Shown here: positions 1 through 11,194 of the stretch, one piece after another | How positions within the stretch are numbered: the first letter of the stretch is position 1 | Layout: the number at the start of each line of letters is the position of its first letter | From: Azorinus chamasolen | Lineage: Eukaryota; Mollusca; Bivalvia; Cardiida; Solecurtidae | Assembly (NCBI GenBank): GCA_963576725.1 | Contig: OY755243.1 | Coordinates: forward strand, 81,455,945 to 81,519,944 | DNA: 64,000 nucleotides | Reading direction: 5' to 3' | The notes under the pieces: generated by a model | The model's database searches: none | Told to the model about the DNA's origin: nothing | The model's input: the letters and a program-made list of their open reading frames with translations, nothing else | Program-made: the position numbers and the translations under genes

Positions 1-414
1 TTGTCACCTAATGGCTAATTTATAGATCTTGTATCCCAGAGCCACCTTATTGTAGTATTGTTATTCAATTATTGATTATTGTTAGAGCTTGTATCACATT
101 TTTACATGACATTACAGTTGATTTTCTAATGTTGTTGCATACAATTGCTACCTCAGATTATTTAGAATAAATAATTGATTTCATTCATCATTCTACAATT
201 AATGTTTGTAGGCAAAAATACATGAATAGAAACACGTATGAATGTGAGAGACAACAACTGGCATTTGCGAGCTTTGTAGAACCCGATGAGAGAACTCTTT
301 GATGAAATTGTACAAGTTTTGCCAGTATGAATTTCACATTGAAGTATTTCACTTTCATCCTGAAATAACAATTATGAACCATTCTATTTATAGAATTCAT
401 ATAAGAAGAGCTCA
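1..414. other. No gene or known repeat
   Basis: AT-rich sequence with stop codons in all frames. I see no MITE arm or tandem repeat in it. Confidence 0.5.
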
Positions 415-610
415 TAACCCTTTACTCCATGAATATTCATGTAAAAATTAATGACATCATGAATACTAATTAGCTGAACTATGAACACAAGAGATTTTGG
501 CAGAAACTGTAGAATCAAATCTATATGATTCCATAAGGAAACAGAGCAGACTCTATCAGATGGCTCCTGCAGGAGCTGTCTGATCTGGGTCTGTTCTGTT
601 TGCAAGGATA
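415..610. mobile_element. Family A MITE, right end missing
   Basis: Starts TAACCCTTTACTCC. The hairpin head is near 541-601 around GGCTCCTGCAGGAGCTG. Sequence stops matching the family at 610, exactly where the TTAA of the next B element begins. Confidence 0.7.
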
Positions 611-735
611 TTAACACATTCCCTCCTAGTGACACATTTTGGTGCCTCTGTAAAAGTCACATTTTGAGACCATTGTGATAAATAGAGCATTTGCTCCCAA
701 GGAGCAAATGCTCTATTTATCACAATTGTTTGGGG

Positions 736-3645
736 TGTTATATAGGAGTCACCTTGCCGGTCTGTCAGACTTTTTGTTTCCGCGCATGGTTTCTCAGTAA
801 CCACAGACTAGAATTCAATGATATGATACTTTACCATAAAGAGGACAATCATGTGCATCCAATTATAATTTCCAGCTGATTGATTTTGTTACAGAGTTAT
901 GCCTCTTTGTTTAAGATTTATGTGTTGGTCTGACTGTTGACTTTTATTCTGTACGGTTTCTCAGCGACTGCTGACTGGAATTGTACTAAACTTGACATGA
1001 TACTTTATTATGAAGAGGAGATGCGCATCCAATAATAGTTTTACAGATTATCTATTTCCTTACAGGTCATGCCCCTTTGAATTTTGGGTCTGTCGGTCAG
1101 TCTGTTGACTTTTTTATGCCCCCCAGATCAGATCTGGGGGGCATATTGTTTTTGCCCTGTCTGTCTGTCTGTTTGTCTGTTTGTTTGTCAGCAACTTTAA
1201 CATTGGTCATAACTTTTGAGCCAGTACAGATAGAGACTTGATATTTGGTATGCATATGTATCTCATAAAGCCACACATTTTGAGGGGTGAGATGTCAAGG
1301 TCATCCCTCAAGGTCAGAGGTCAAATATATGGGTCAAATCACCGACTTTAACATTGGCCATAACTTTTGGACCAGTAGAGATAGAGACTTGATATTTTGC
1401 ATTCTTGTGTATCTCATGAAGCCGCACATTTTGAGGGGTGACATGTCAAGGTCAAGGTCATCCTTCAGGGTCAAAGGTCAAATTGTCTGTTTCTTTCTGT
1501 AACTTTAACGCAACTTTAACATTGGTCATAACTTTTGAGCCAGTACAGATAGAGACTTGATATTTGGCATGCATATGTATCTCATAAAGCCGCACATTTT
1601 GAGGGGTGACATGTTAAGGTCAAGGTCATCCTTCAAGGTCAGAGGTCAAATATATGGGTCAAATCACCGACTTTAACATTGACCATAACTTTGGGACCAG
1701 TAGAGATAGAGACTTGATATTTGGCATGCGTGTGTATCTCATGAAGCTGCACATTTTGATGGGTGAAATGTCAAGGTCAAGGTCATCCTTCAGGGTCAAA
1801 GGTCAAATTGTCTGTTTCTTTGTCTAACTTTAACATTGGTCATAACTTTTGAGCCAGTACAGCTAGTGACTTGATATTTGGCATGCATATGTATCTCATA
1901 AAGCCGCACATTTTGAGGGGTGACATTTCAAGGTCAAGATCATCTTTAAAGGTCAGAGGTCAAACACATGGGTCAAATCACCGACTTTAACATTGGTCAT
2001 AACTTTTGAGCAAGTACAGATAGAGACTTGATATTTGGCATGCATATGTATCTCATAAAGCCGCAAATTTGAGGGGTGACATGTCAAGGTCAAGGTCATC
2101 CTTAAAGGTCAAAGGTCAAACATATGGGTCAAATCACTGACTTTAACATTGGCCATAACTTTTGAACCAGTACAGATAGAGACTTGATATGTGGCATGCT
2201 TGTGTATCTCATGAAGCTGCACAGTTTGAGGGGTGAAATGTCAAGGTCATCCTTCAGGGTCAAAGGTCACCAACTTCAATTTGGCCATAACTTTTGAACC
2301 AACAGAGATAGAGTCTTGATATTTGGTATGCATGTGTATCTCATGAAGCTGCACATTTTGAGGGGCAACATGTCAAGGTAAAGGTCATCTTTAAGGGTCA
2401 AAGGTCACCGACTTTAACATTGGCCATAACTTTTGAACCTGTAGATGCAGACTTGACATTTGGTATGCATGTGTATCTCATGAAGCTGCACAGTTTGGAG
2501 GTGACATTTCAAGGTCAAGGTCATCTTTCAGGGTCAAAGGTCACCGACTTTAACATTGGCCATAACTTTTGATAACATGTCAAGGTCAAGGTCATCCTTC
2601 ATGGTCAAAGGTCACCAACTTTAACATTGGCCATAACTTTTGAACCAGTAGAGATATAGACTTGATATGTGGTATGCATGTGCACCCCATGAAGCTGCAC
2701 AGTTTGAGGGGTGACATGTCAAGATCAAGGTCATCCTTTAGGGTCAAATATCATATCGAGGGGGCATAGTGTTTCACAAACACATCTTGTTCAGAGCAGT
2801 TTCTCAACAACTGCTCACTGGAATCCAATGAATCTTGACATGATGCTTTGTCATAAACAAGACAATTCATGTGCATCCAATTATAGTTTTCCAGCTATTT
2901 TCCAAAGTTATGTCCCTTTGTTTAAAAGTTTTGTATTGATCTGTCTGCTGACTTTTATTCCATGCGGTTTCTAAGTAACAGCTGACTGAAATCTCATGAA
3001 ACTTGACATGATGCTTTATCATTGAGAGGAGATGTGCATCCAATTATAGTTTTCCAGCGGATTGATTTTCTTCCAAAGTTATTCCCCTTGTTTAAAAGTT
3101 TTGTGTTGGTCTGTGTCTTGACTATTATTCCGCATGGTTTCTCAGCAACTGCTGACTGGAATCGTACGAAACTTGACATGATACTTTATCAAGAAGAGGA
3201 GATGCGCATCCAATAATAGTTTTACAGCTAATAACTGTTCCTTACATAGTTATGTCCCTTTGAATTTTGGTCTGTCAGTCAGTCTGTTGACTTTTTTTCA
3301 CGTGGTTTCTGAGCAACTACTCATGACTGGAATCCAATGAAACTTATCATGAAGAGGACATGCACATCCAATTATAGTTTTCCAGATTATTGATTTTCTT
3401 AGAAAGTTAGGCCCCTTTGTTAAAAAGTTTTGTGTTGGTTTGTCTGTTGACTTTTGTTCCACGCCGCTGACTGGAATCCAAGGAAACTTGACATGATGTT
3501 TTATCATAAAGAGGACATGTGCATCCAATTATAGTTTTTCAGTTAATCTATTTCCTTACAGAGGTATGCCCCTTTGAATTGTACAAAGCTTTTTCATGTG
3601 ACAGTCATGTTTGTGGGGGTATTACTCACCTTCAGTGATAGTTCT
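736..3645 (+). mobile_element. Outer hairpin-headed element with 168-bp tandem unit
   Basis: After TTATATAGGAGTCACC and GTCTGTCAG come seven copies of a roughly 168-bp unit marked by GTTTCTCAGCAACTGCTGAC. Two copies lie before position 1113 and five after 2792, because another element is inserted between. The end is taken at about 3645, after GATAGTTCTAGTTC. No coding sequence is visible. Confidence 0.55.
1114..2791 (+). mobile_element. Inner hairpin-headed element with 160-bp tandem unit
   Basis: Begins after a T-run with a perfect 29-bp palindrome (ATGCCCCCCAGATC and its complement around one base, 1117-1145). This is followed by CTGTCTGTCTGTC and about ten copies of a unit containing AACTTTAACATTGG, TTTTGAGGGGTGACATGTC and GTCAAGGTCA. 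It ends CACAAACACATCTTGTT. Some later units are shortened. Confidence 0.65.
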
Positions 3646-3692
3646 AGTTCAAAGAGTTTGGGCTAAAAATAGTCTAGGAGGGAATGAATTAA

Positions 3693-4069
3693 AAGACACA
3701 ACTATGAAGTAAATGGTAAATTTTGAAAGTTTGTGTGACTCATTTGTCTGTTGTTGTGCTTCTAGCTGTTACTATACTTATTGTGTAGACAAACTGCAGA
3801 CAAAAAGCTTTTTTCTCTGGTGTTATCCTGTGAACATTGAAATCTCTTATTCAAGGCAAGAAAATATCATTACCATATTGGGAGCCTCTTAACAATAGTT
3901 TTCAGACATATTGTACTGAATAATGACATTCCATTTGCACACCATCTATATAAGCCTACAAACCCAGGAGGAAAACAATTCTTTTAGTACTTGGTATTAC
4001 ATGACGGAGAGAGACAAATGGGACACACCTCCTTTCAAAATTAGCCCTGAATTTGTTCCTTAGATTTTC
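3693..4069. other. No gene or clear repeat
   Basis: AT-rich sequence; I recognise neither coding exons nor MITE arms here. Confidence 0.4.
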
Positions 4070-4352
4070 CTTTTAATGTATCTGCAAACAGTAAACCCAG
4101 ATCAGGCGAATCCTATAGGAGCCATGATGCCATCTGATCAGGGTTTGCTCTGTTGGCGTATGAGTTAATATAGATCTGATTCTGTAGGAGTGGTCTGACC
4201 AGGGTATTCTCTGTTTGCTCATGACATGATATAGATATGATTCTACAGTTTTTGTCAAAGCAAAATTCCTTTGAAATGTTAACATTGTAAAAATTGAGCT
4301 ACTGATGTCAGTTATAATTTCTTACATGAAGAATTGAACAGGTGAAGGGTTA
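4070..4352. mobile_element. Family A MITE with duplicated head
   Basis: Two successive hairpin-head segments occur (near 4085-4155 and 4180-4230), then the usual GATTCTACAGTTTTTG tail and the end GTGAAGGGTTAA. This is an internal duplication of the head. Confidence 0.6.
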
Positions 4353-4457
4353 AGAATGGAGGTGATTATACAACGGTGGATACTGAGAGTGTTTATTTGA
4401 AAGTGGAAACTGCCTTGGTGTGCATGGAGATTGGAGTGATAACAATGGAATGACAAT

Positions 4458-4682
4458 ACAGTAGAACCCATCTTAAGCGGTCATCAAAAATGAGGTCTAA
4501 TTATAGGTCTGTAAGGCAGGTGGTAGCTTAATGCAGGTCAAAAGTATTGCAGAAAGCTCCTATAGGAGCTTTCTGCATTACTTTGGCACTGCATTAGTTT
4601 GGCACTGAATTAAACAGCCACCTGCTTTGTAATACACCTATGTTTAATGAATGAATGGCCACTTAGGACAGGTTGTACTGTA
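4458..4682. mobile_element. Family D MITE
   Basis: Starts TACAGTAGAACCC and ends GTTGTACTGTA. The centre is GAAAGCTCCTATAGGAGCTTTC. Confidence 0.75.
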
Positions 4683-4732
4683 TTGTTTGAATATGTTCAA
4701 CACTCTATTTATCTCAAACAAACTTTTTGTAC

Positions 4733-4822
4733 ACAGGTGGTTGCTTAATGCAGAATGAAAGTGATGCAGAAAGCTCCTCGGTGAGCTTTCTGTACTGCTT
4801 CTAGTCTGCATTATGCTACCAC
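4733..4822. mobile_element. Family D2-like hairpin
   Basis: Arms GGTGGTTGCTTAATGCAG and its partner surround AAAGCTCCTCGGTGAGCTTT. The flank to about 4960 resembles the more complete copy at 55820-56114. Confidence 0.55.
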
Positions 4823-4974
4823 CAGTATTTTGGAAAACCTGTATTTCTTCATTTTATCATATATGGTTTTAGCTGTTTTATTGATCATTAGTTTCCCCTC
4901 AGAAGAAAATATGGTACCCTTACCTCCCCTCTCCACCAGTTTGTAAAACTCATTAATTCAAGGTACCATTTTGA

Positions 4975-5093
4975 TAACTTAGGACTGACAAACAAAAAAG
5001 TAGTAGCAAATGGTTCCTTAAGGAACAGTTTGATCTGAGTCTGCACTATTTACCTAAGTTTGTCTGTTCGAATACTTCAGGTATTTAGGGTAA
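4975..5093. mobile_element. Family E MITE, short copy
   Basis: Contains AGCAAATGGTTCC, a GGTTCCTTAAGGAACAG core and the terminal segment GTCTGTTCGAATACTTC followed by TATTTAGGGTA. Confidence 0.6.
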
Positions 5094-5616
5094 ATTAGTT
5101 TGATGGACAGATACAGGCCGTCTTTGATGTACACTAGTTCCGATAGAAACAGACAACACAATTTAATATATCAGTTCGAAATCAAATACTGGTGCTTAGA
5201 TATTGATTGTTCTCAATTTAATATTGAAGGATCCAAGAAAACTGGATGCAAGCTCAGTAACAAATTGGGCAAGTATTGCATTAAATTAATTACAGCGTAG
5301 ATAGCAGATGTCTATTGTCTGTTGGTTTGGTGAAAGGGTCTTTTACTTGTCTCTTTCTAACAGGGACAACCATTGACCCATTTTACACAGCTACAGTGGC
5401 CACTGTATCGAAGTTTCAATTTTTATTTACCAGTACTTTATGCAAAAACGTTTCTTCTAATGTTTACAAACAGTTTTGGTCCAGATGAGATGTGGATAAA
5501 CCTGGCATTACTTCAGCATTCAAAATGATTTTTTCAGTGGAACGTAGCAAACGAAAATTAGAGATTGTGTTGTTGAATCTAAAAAGTTTACATCCATTTC
5601 TGTTGTTTATTTTCAG
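5094..5616 (+). other. Upstream intron of the calcium sensor gene
   Basis: No coding potential is seen. A decayed family F piece (GTTTTGGTCCAGATGAGATG) lies near 5473-5500. The stretch ends in a pyrimidine-rich acceptor, TTGTTTATTTTCAG, at 5616, so at least one 5' untranslated exon should lie further upstream. No promoter was recognised. Confidence 0.5.
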
Positions 5617-5631
5617 TGTTAAGTGAGTGAG

Positions 5632-6009
5632 ATGGGAAAAACCAACAGCAAGCTCAAGCCCGAGGCTCTGGAGGACCTGCGGCGGAACACAGAGTTCTCC
5701 GATGAAGAGTTACAAGAGTGGTACCGAGGATTCTTAAAAGATTGCCCAAGTGGCCATTTGTCAGTGGAGGAATTTAAAAAGATTTATGGAAACTTTTTCC
5801 CATATGGCGATGCCTCTAAATTCGCCGAACATGTATTCCGCACATTCGATGCAAACAATGATGGCACAATTGACTTCCGTGAGTTTATCTGCGCGCTGAG
5901 CGTGACATCGCGTGGCAAACTTGAACAGAAACTAAAGTGGGCTTTCAGTATGTATGACCTGGATGGCAATGGATTTATATCAAAACAAGAAATGCTGGAA
6001 ATTGTCACA
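5632..6009 (+). CDS. HPCA/NCALD-like: Neuronal calcium sensor (hippocalcin/neurocalcin type), first coding exon
   Basis: Encodes residues 1-126 of a recoverin-family EF-hand calcium sensor. These proteins bind calcium, expose an N-terminal myristoyl group and dock on membranes to regulate signalling partners. The start at 5632 is chosen because it gives MGKTNSKL, the N-myristoylation sequence of the family; Gly2 would be the acylated residue. EF-hand 1 is the degenerate CPSG form (residues 38-41). EF-hand 2 has a full loop at about 73-84 ([12 protein letters not shown]), and EF-hand 3 at 109-120 ([12 protein letters not shown]). The exon begins at 5617 after TTTTCAG, giving 15 nt of 5' leader, and ends in phase 0 before GTAAGT. 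Similarity to hippocalcin and neurocalcin is very high from memory. Which vertebrate paralogue is closest cannot be decided here. Confidence 0.96.
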
Positions 6010-6105
6010 GTAAGTACATGTACATCACTTCCATATCTTCCAATGTACTGTAAAACTCCCTAAAACTGTAACCACCAAAATGAGATCTAGCTCTTGGTTT
6101 TCAAC

Positions 6106-6940
6106 CCTTTACAACATGAATATTAATGTAAACATTTCCGCCATTAATATTCATGTAAGAAATAATGACACCATGAATATAAATTTGCTGAATTCATGAG
6201 CACAGGAATTGGTGGCCACGATAGAAACTATTGAAACTGATAGAAACTATTGAAACTGATAGAAACTATTGAAACTGATAGAAACTATTGAAACTGATAG
6301 AAACTATTGAAACTGATAGAAACTATTGAAACTGATAGAAACTGTTGAAACTGATAGAAACTATTGGAAACTATTGAAACTGATAGAAACTATTGAAACT
6401 GATAGAAACTATTGAAACTGATAGAAACTATTGAAACTGATTTTCTATTGAAACTGATAGAAACTATTGAAACTGATAGAAACTATTGAAACTGATAGAA
6501 ACTATTGAAACTGATAGAAACTATTGAAACTGATAGAAACTATTGAAACTGATAGAAACTATTGAAACTGATAGAAACTATTGAAACTGATAGAAACTAT
6601 TGAAGCTGATAGAAACTATGGAAACTGATAGAAACTATTGAAACTGATATATTGAAGCTGATAGAAACTATGGAAACTGATAGAAACTATTGAAACTGAT
6701 AGAAACTATTGAAACTGATAGAAACTATTGAAACTGATAGAAACTATAGAAACTATTGAAACTGATAGAAACTATTGAAACTGATAGAAACTATTGAAAC
6801 TGATAGAAACTATTGAAACTGATAGAAACTATTGAAACTGATAGAAACTATTGAAACTGATAGAAACTATTGAAACTGATCTATTTGATTACATAAGCAA
6901 ACAGCAGAGCCTGATCAGACAGCTGCTACAAATACTCAGT
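6106..6940. mobile_element. Family A MITE hosting a 19-bp array
   Basis: The left part has CCATGAATATAAATTTGCTG and GAGCACAGGAATTGGTGGCC. The right part has TACATAAGCAAACAGCAG and a decayed head. The array separates them at the point where family A normally has GGCAGAAACTGTAGAATCAG. Confidence 0.65.
6219..6881. repeat. 19-bp tandem array
   Basis: Unit GATAGAAACTATTGAAACT, about 34 copies. Most are identical; a few have a small deletion (near 6361, 6440, 6648 and 6747) or a single change. The unit resembles the internal family A sequence GGCAGAAACTGTAGAATCAG. Confidence 0.9.
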
Positions 6941-7069
6941 CTTTAATTTTAGCTTATTGATATTCATAATGATTTTATTTTCATTAACCCTGTTGTTCAT
7001 TTAAATGCCTTTTCACACCTTTGCAAACAGAGTAGACCCAGACCCAGAAAGAGTCAAATGAATATTCAT

Positions 7070-7310
7070 TAACCCTTTATCAGATAAAGATGCCTTTAGA
7101 TATACCTGTATAAACAGAGTAGACCCAGATCAGATGACTCCTGTAAAAACTGTCTGATCAGGTTCTGCTCTGTTTGTTTATGGAATCATATAAATCTGAT
7201 TCTAAAGTTTCTGCCAATGGTAAAAAATCTTAAATCCATTATGCCGTTATAAAGATTCAGCGAATCAATATTCATAAAGTCATTATATAATGAAAGAATA
7301 TTCATTCAGT
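7070..7310. mobile_element. Family A MITE
   Basis: Begins TTAACCCTTTATCAG. The head at about 7110-7180 has arms CAAACAGAGTAGACCC-like and GGTTCTGCTCTGTTTG. A partial head of another copy lies at 6985-7065. Confidence 0.65.
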
Positions 7311-7359
7311 AATAGGTCAGGCAACCATCCTATGTTTATCAGTAAGTGATTGTTCTATG

Positions 7360-7477
7360 GAATTCCATAAGCAAACAGAGCAGACCCTGATCAGACTGCT
7401 TTGTATTAGCCGTCTGATCTGGGTTTACTCTGTTTGCAAAATGCGTGAAAATGCATTTATATAAAGGCAAGGGTTAA
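7360..7477. mobile_element. Family A2 fragment
   Basis: Head GCAGACCCTGATCAGACTGC with partner GGGTTTACTCTGTTTGC, ending GGCAAGGGTTAA. The left half is absent. Confidence 0.6.
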
Positions 7478-7487
7478 TGGAATATCA

Positions 7488-7555
7488 AACAGCCTTGATA
7501 CTGACGAGATGCCGATTTACTCTGCGTCTCATCTGGATTCAAGCTGTTTGGAAAT
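7488..7555. mobile_element. Family F hairpin fragment
   Basis: Arms GATACTGACGAGATGCC and GTCTCATCTGGATTCAAG flank GATTTACTCTGC. Confidence 0.5.
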
Positions 7556-7815
7556 GCAAGCCGGGTCGTGAAGAGCGAGTTAGAAACTATAGAAAGCCTC
7601 GTTTGGTCTGTTTGTTTGTGTCTGCAACTTCTCCGTTGGTCATATCAGCCCATGCAATCAAGGATATTCGGTGCTTGTAGTTTCTTGCAGTTAGTAATAG
7701 CCCTTTGGAAATTGGCTTGATGGATATCTTAATTGCTGTTTGCAGTAAAACTTGTCCAGAAAATAGCAGAAATGCTAAAGAACTAATGCATCACAAGTAA
7801 TGTGTTTTTGAGCTT

Positions 7816-8058
7816 TTAACCCTTTCCTTGTCCTATGTTTATTCCAAATTTCGATACCTACTGAATATGCATGGAGAAAATGGCTATTACGAAATAAGGA
7901 AGGTGGAATATTATAACTAGATAAAAGAAACAGATCTGTTGAATTTGGTTAGCAAACAGTGCAGACCCAGATCAGACAGCTCCTGTAGGAGCCATCTGAT
8001 CTGAGTCTACTCTGTTTGCAAAATGCACGAAAAGGCGTTTATATGACGGAAAGGGTTA
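7816..8058. mobile_element. Family A2 MITE
   Basis: Starts TTAACCCTTTCCTTGTCC, with GATACCTACTGAATATGC inside and a head around AGCTCCTGTAGGAGCC. Ends GGAAAGGGTTA. Confidence 0.75.
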
Positions 8059-8199
8059 GACTATAAGAGTCCATTCATGTTGGGAGGATTTAAATGATAC
8101 ACAGTGCAGACCATGACCAGAGGTCTAGGAGCCCTCTGATCTGGGTCTACACTGTGTGCAAATGTCAGTAAGATTATTTCCTGCATTCAAAGGGTTAAG
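8058..8199. mobile_element. Family C MITE, left end reduced
   Basis: Head ACACAGTGCAGACC with partner GGTCTACACTGTGTGC; the right end is GCATTCAAAGGGTTAA. Confidence 0.65.
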
Positions 8200-8293
8200 A
8201 ACAAAATCGTATGCTTTCTGTTTCATTGAAAATTGCAGCAAATCACAAATTTCGCGGAGAAAACTTTGTTGCAACCGAAGCATAAAACATTTC

Positions 8294-8543
8294 TTAACCC
8301 TTTACTCCATAAATATGCTTTTCTACGCCTTTGCAAACAGAGTAGACTCAGATCAGACGGCTCCCATAGGAGCCATCTTATCAGGATTTGCTCTGTTTGC
8401 TTATAATATAATATAGATATGATTATACAGTTTCTGCTATGACCAAACATTCCTGTGTCCATTTGCTATTATAACAACTAATTCTAATTAATATTCATGA
8501 GGTTATTCTTTTTTACATGAATAGTCCTGGAGTAAAGGGATTA
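8294..8543. mobile_element. Family A MITE, near complete
   Basis: Starts TTAACCCTTTACTCC and ends GGAGTAAAGGGATTA. The head GGCTCCCATAGGAGCC lies off-centre to the left. Confidence 0.8.
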
Positions 8544-8729
8544 CTGAATGCACTACATTTCATAATTATTGGCCATTCTACTTTGGGAGTTCAGCATTCT
8601 AAGGGTTAATAACATTTCAAGAGAGATTGTACTAAAGTACCTCTGGCTTTGTGCAAACACTCAGTGCCATCCAGGTAACTGATGCAAACCTAATTTGAAG
8701 ACATTGTCACGAGACATTGTGAGTGGTCG

Positions 8730-8946
8730 TAACCTTGTCAGTGCAGGACACCAGTCACTAATGTCCTTTGCAAACAGTGTAGACCTAGATCATTGGGTTC
8801 CTAGAGGAGGAGCCCTCTCATAAGGGTCTGCACTGTTTGTCAAGTTATACTTTTCTTAAAAAGTATCCCTGAATATTCACCATAAGCTAGACTTTCATTG
8901 AATTCTGAAATTGTTCATATGACAATACTGAGCATTGAAGGGGTTA
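8730..8946. mobile_element. Family C MITE
   Basis: Arms CAAACAGTGTAGACC and GGGTCTGCACTGTTTG; right end GAGCATTGAAGGGGTTAA. Confidence 0.65.
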
Positions 8947-8969
8947 AGTGGATAGAGACCAATTTCCAG

Positions 8970-9385
8970 TAACCTTTGGCAGTGTTTGGATCCAAATGAG
9001 GCACAAGCTAACTCAGCATTTCATCAGGTTTCAAAATTAACTGTTTGTCATTTCTAATTTTTGTTTCTGAAAAGAAATTTGTTTATTTTGAGAATTTGAT
9101 ACAAACTTTTGCATATTATGATTACTTACATTGATTGCTAAGCGTTAATTTTGATGACAAATGCCAATTAAGTTATTTCATTATCACTTTGCAAGCTAAT
9201 AGTAATTGTCGTCTGCAAATAATTCACTGTTGTTTTTCTTACCATTCTCCTAAAAAATAATTATAGTTAGGGTGTTAGACAGTTCTGATCCTGATGAGAA
9301 GTGGCGGTACTCAGCGTCTTATCTGGATCCAAACCATTAGCATAGGTTATCACAAAATCTTGACCAGCATGCCCAGAGTTATATG
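8970..9385. mobile_element. Two family F MITEs in series
   Basis: The first (8970-9148) is decayed and lacks one arm. The second has the head at 9280-9345 (GTTCTGATCCTGATGAGA and ATCTGGATCCAAACCATT) and the end CAGCATGCCCAGAGTTA. Confidence 0.55.
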
Positions 9386-9649
9386 GTCAGGGCTTTATGC
9401 CGCACAGATATAGTGGTCAGCAGTCGATTGTTGTGGCTATCACTTGTAAATTATTTGGGGACACTATAATAGCTCATCTCTGTACAATTATTTGAGATCA
9501 ATGAAAACGAGAGTAGGAAATTTGCCAACTAATCATGGTAAGGTCATTGGCTGAAGCACATAGTTTTGTTGCCAATCAAGCCATGGAGAAAAGTTTCCTT
9601 CCAAAAATTCCTAAAATTTTACCAAACACTACAAAATCTTAGAACATAT

Positions 9650-9899
9650 TTAACCCTTCTCTTGCTGAATTTTAAAATACATTTCTCCTTCTTTACCCAT
9701 GCCCTGTTGTATAATTACATGTATCTTCACTGTGTACAAGTATTTCACTGTGCAATCACTGCTGTGGAGTGCACTGGTTGTACAATCAACTTGTAAAAAG
9801 TGCAGACCCTGATGAGACAGCTCCTGCAGGAGCTGTCTCATTTGGGTCTTCACTATTTACAGGTAGGTATATTGACGTGAATAGCAAGCGAAGGGTTAA
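9650..9899. mobile_element. Family H MITE, complete
   Basis: Exactly 250 bp from TTAACCCTTCTCTTGC to GCGAAGGGTTAA. The head core is CAGCTCCTGCAGGAGCTG. A second 250-bp copy in opposite orientation lies at 53497-53746. Confidence 0.85.
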
Positions 9900-9908
9900 G
9901 ACCCAGAA

Positions 9909-10051
9909 TTAAAGAGATTTCCAGACTTTCACCCCTAGTTCAAATAAGTTTCCATGTTTTCAACCTTGTATTCTGGTTCACAACAATTTCACGGTAGCTA
10001 ACATGGAAACCTATCTGAACTAGGGGTAAAATGTCTGGAAACCTTTTTAAT
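9909..10051. mobile_element. Short TIR element with TTAA flanks
   Basis: Inverted arms of about 40 bp (ATTTCCAGACTTTCACCCC and GGGGTAAAATGTCTGGAAA), flanked by TTAA on both sides. It shares no arm sequence with families A-H. Confidence 0.6.
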
Positions 10052-10110
10052 CCATTGTCTTTAATATGTGGAATCCACTGTCTAAACTCTTTACCTGATG
10101 AATATTCATT

Positions 10111-10225
10111 TAACCCTTTCCCTGTTGAATAATGTAAAGGCATATACACAGGATGTTTTGGTAATGGCAGAAACTGTATAGTTAGATCTGTTTATAGTTT
10201 CATAAGCAAACAGAGCAGACCCAGA
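10111..10225. mobile_element. Family A fragment
   Basis: TTAACCCTTTCCCTGTTG, then GGCAGAAACTGTATAG and CATAAGCAAACAGAGCAG. It breaks off in the head. Confidence 0.6.
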
Positions 10226-10449
10226 GTTTTCTTTTCCTTTTCTACCACTCTTATCATTGTTAAAGTTCAGTTGAATTTTGGAATGTTTTTCAAGCAACAG
10301 TCAGTGTAAAAGAGTGAAAGTCTGGCTGCGTGAAAAATCAGACAGAATATCGATGATCACTGACGGGTCCATTAGTCTTTTTCTCTTCTACCATATTTAC
10401 TGTACATATTTTGATATACAATATCTCTACCAGTTAGTACAGCTGAGTA

Positions 10450-10640
10450 AATGAAGTCTTCCAGCTGGCTTATGGTAGGTTGGTGGTTCCACCCGGATAT
10501 TCTTCTGTGCACAAAACAATGTTCTGTGCACAGAAGAACCTCTGGGGTCTGCCTTCACCTATAATTAGCTGGACGTCATGACATGACTAAAATAAAATAA
10601 TGTTGAAGCGACGTAAAACCCAATAAAAACCAAAAACCTG
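10450..10640 (+). mobile_element. SINE-like 3' segment
   Basis: Contains CAGCTGGCTTATGG, GGTGGTTCCACCCGG and the tail GTTGAAGCGACGTAAAACCC followed by AATAAAAACC. This resembles the 3' part of molluscan SINEs (GCGTAAAACxC tail) from memory. No A/B box promoter is visible. A short palindrome, TTCTTCTGTGCAC with partner GTGCACAGAAGAA, lies inside at about 10500-10530. Confidence 0.4.
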
Positions 10641-10703
10641 TGAAACCGCTACCAGAATTTGTGCATTCTATTGCAAGAACACCGATATGCCATTATGAGT
10701 ATT

Positions 10704-10922
10704 AAACCTTTTCTCCATGAATATTCATGTAAGAAATAATTATACCATGAATGATAATTAGATTTAATTGTTATAATAGCACATGGACACAAAATCACAA
10801 AACTGTAGTATTTCATAAGCAAACAGAGCAGACCCTGATCAGAATGCTCCTCTAGGAGTCTGATCTGGGTCTACTCTCTTTGCAAAGGTGTAGAAAGGTG
10901 TATTTATGGAATAAAGGATTCA
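10704..10922. mobile_element. Family A MITE
   Basis: Starts TAAACCTTTTCTCC and ends GGAATAAAGGATT. Head core GCTCCTCTAGGAG. Confidence 0.7.
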
Positions 10923-10942
10923 ACTAATTTGTATTCATACAT

Positions 10943-11190
10943 TATGTCGTCTCCCACCACGTAGTGCACGTGGTGTGGGAGACATATTGATTTACTCCTT
11001 TCTGTCTGGCGGTCTGTCACAAAATCTTGTCCGCTTTCCAAAACTTCTCATCCAATCACCAAACCTTATAAAAATGTTTATGGCTATAATATCTAGGCAA
11101 AGTTCCATATCCAGCAAGATTGTTTCAGGAACTTTAGAGTTATGGCCCTTGATTTATCAAAATTTGGCCTTTTTAGCCTTGTCCGCTCCC
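10943..11190 (+). mobile_element. Hairpin-headed element
   Basis: The head at 10949-10982 is a near-perfect palindrome (GTCTCCCACCACGTAGTGCA with its complement), followed by ACATATTG and CTGTCTGGCGGTCTGTC. The tail is unclear and no tandem unit is present. Confidence 0.5.
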
Positions 11191-11194
11191 TCGA

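Larger units (their letters stand above)
611..3692. mobile_element. Family B MITE split by a nested insertion
   Basis: The left half with the full hairpin lies at 611-735. The expected right end (AAAGAG, GGCTAAAAATAG, GGAATGAATTAA) appears only at about 3646-3692. The 2.9 kb between belongs to hairpin-headed elements. Confidence 0.65.

Noticed and set aside
1150..2790. CRISPR-like array
   Set aside because: The repeats are long, adjacent and degenerate without unique spacers, in animal nuclear DNA.
5623..5631. An upstream GTG start for the calcium sensor
   Set aside because: ATG at 5632 gives the MGKxNSKL myristoylation sequence typical of the family; the upstream bases are 5' leader.
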